In this document: positions 12,149 to 12,570 of the stretch, in pieces
Layout of the letters: the number at the start of each line of letters is the position of its first letter
Position numbering within the stretch: the first letter of the stretch is position 1
Assembly: GCA_050696075.1 (NCBI GenBank)
Contig: JBOGUF010000027.1
Location: 1-12,570, forward strand
DNA length: 12,570 bases
Reading direction: 5' to 3'
DNA from: JBOGUF01 sp050696075
Lineage (GTDB): Bacteria > Chloroflexota > Chloroflexia > Thermomicrobiales > UBA6265
Translations under genes and position numbers: made by a program
The notes under the pieces: model-generated
Databases searched by the model: none
What the model was told of the DNA's origin: nothing
The model's input: only the letters and a program-made list of their open reading frames with translations

Positions 12149-12570
12149 TCAACCGAGGGTCGGGGAGACCCAAAGGACATAGCCTTGCTCCCATTCGGGT
12201 CCGGCTTGCGGGTCGACTGGCCCGATGATCCGACGTTGCGTGCCTCGTTCGTTCGGCAGTCCGGTTCCCACGATACTCGTGATATAGTCCAGCCTCACGC
12301 TGACCTCGCTGCTCGGGTACTCTGCCAGAGTCATTGGCAGCGCACCGTCGCCGTTTACCCGCACGCGCACGCCGTCAGGCAGCGGTTCCGCCGGGCGGGT
12401 CAGCGCAACGTCCCCATCGTAGAACACCGCGCTCTTGAGCAGTAGCTTGATCGTGGAGAGCGGATTGACGACTGTCCGCGCGCGGCCGGCCGGATAGGAG
12501 ATCGTGTCGCCCCGTCCCAGCTCGACCGTTGTGCCAGCTTGGACATACTCGATGAAGCGGCGAACGGGAT
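12149..12570 (-). CDS. Cupin-like protein, C-terminal part (runs off the window)
   Basis: The frame is open from the window's right edge to the TGA at 12151-12149, at least 139 residues; the N-terminus is outside. The visible start PVRRFIEYVQAG leads into TTVELGRGDTISYPAGRART and VVNPLSTIKLLLKSAVF, which follows the second cupin motif (G-D-x-x-x-x-P-x-G ... N). The usual metal-binding His after the Gly is Arg here, so metal binding at this site is doubtful. A second beta-rich segment (PDGVRVRVNGDGALP, then VSVRLDYITSIV and a Trp-containing C-terminus EWEQGYVLWVSP) follows. Function is unknown. A GTG at 12427 is an internal codon, not a likely start, because the upstream residues are clearly protein-like. 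Confidence 0.65.
   Translation of the reverse strand, partial: PVRRFIEYVQAGTTVELGRGDTISYPAGRARTVVNPLSTIKLLLKSAVFYDGDVALTRPAEPLPDGVRVRVNGDGALPMTLAEYPSSEVSVRLDYITSIVGTGLPNERGTQRRIIGPVDPQAGPEWEQGYVLWVSPTLG

Noticed and set aside
1..12570. tRNA, rRNA, insertion-sequence or prophage genes
   Set aside because: No cloverleaf, rRNA segment, transposase, integrase or terminal inverted repeats with target duplications were found on reading both strands.

Overview
The window is GC-rich (roughly two thirds G+C by eye), densely coding bacterial DNA with many GTG starts and strong Shine-Dalgarno sites. The gene mix suggests a Chloroflexota-type bacterium (Thermomicrobia/Sphaerobacter-like): family-5 binding-protein ABC importers, enolase-superfamily dehydratases, CehA/McbA-type PHP hydrolases, Uma2 nucleases and AbrB-Doc modules. 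That placement is inferred from gene content and composition. No marker gene is present to prove it.

Layout. (1) 1-171 is the leader-distal tail of a CRISPR array: three copies of a 37-bp repeat ending in ATTGAAAC, the last degenerate, separated by two identical 35-bp spacers. No cas genes are in view. (2) 300-1448 (+) encodes an enolase-superfamily sugar-acid dehydratase-like enzyme. (3) 1489-1749 (-) is a small Cys-containing protein and 1885-2727 (-) an NAD-dependent epimerase/SDR whose 3' end carries a 17-bp tandem duplication that changes its C-terminus. (4) 2805-3417 (+) is an AbrB-type antitoxin plus Doc/Fic-type toxin pair; the toxin has Gln where the catalytic His of the Fic/Doc motif is expected. 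(5) 3421-4782 (-) is a CehA/McbA-like PHP metallohydrolase. (6) 5026-10709 (+) is a complete five-gene family-5 ABC importer: two ATPases, secreted binding protein and two permeases. It is preceded by a good TTGACA-N17-TAGACT promoter. Its two larger internal spacers carry heptamer repeats, one of which folds into a perfect 19-bp hairpin between the binding protein and first permease. (7) 10751-11311 (-) is a translationally coupled pair of small unknown genes, the upstream one apparently having lost its start. (8) 11447-12001 (-) is a Uma2-family nuclease. (9) 12149-12570 (-) is the C-terminal part of a cupin-like protein that runs off the window.

How it may work together. The importer, the divergent PHP hydrolase, the dehydratase and the epimerase resemble a catabolic neighbourhood for peptides, oligosaccharides or acid sugars, but only the five importer genes are clearly one operon. 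The flanks (CRISPR tail, AbrB-Doc, Uma2, damaged small genes) look like accessory, rearrangement-prone DNA. I see no clearly new multi-gene system. The most notable signals are the duplicated CRISPR spacer, the His-to-Gln Doc toxin, the 17-bp frameshifting duplication, the operon hairpin made of heptamers, and the unknown small-gene pair.
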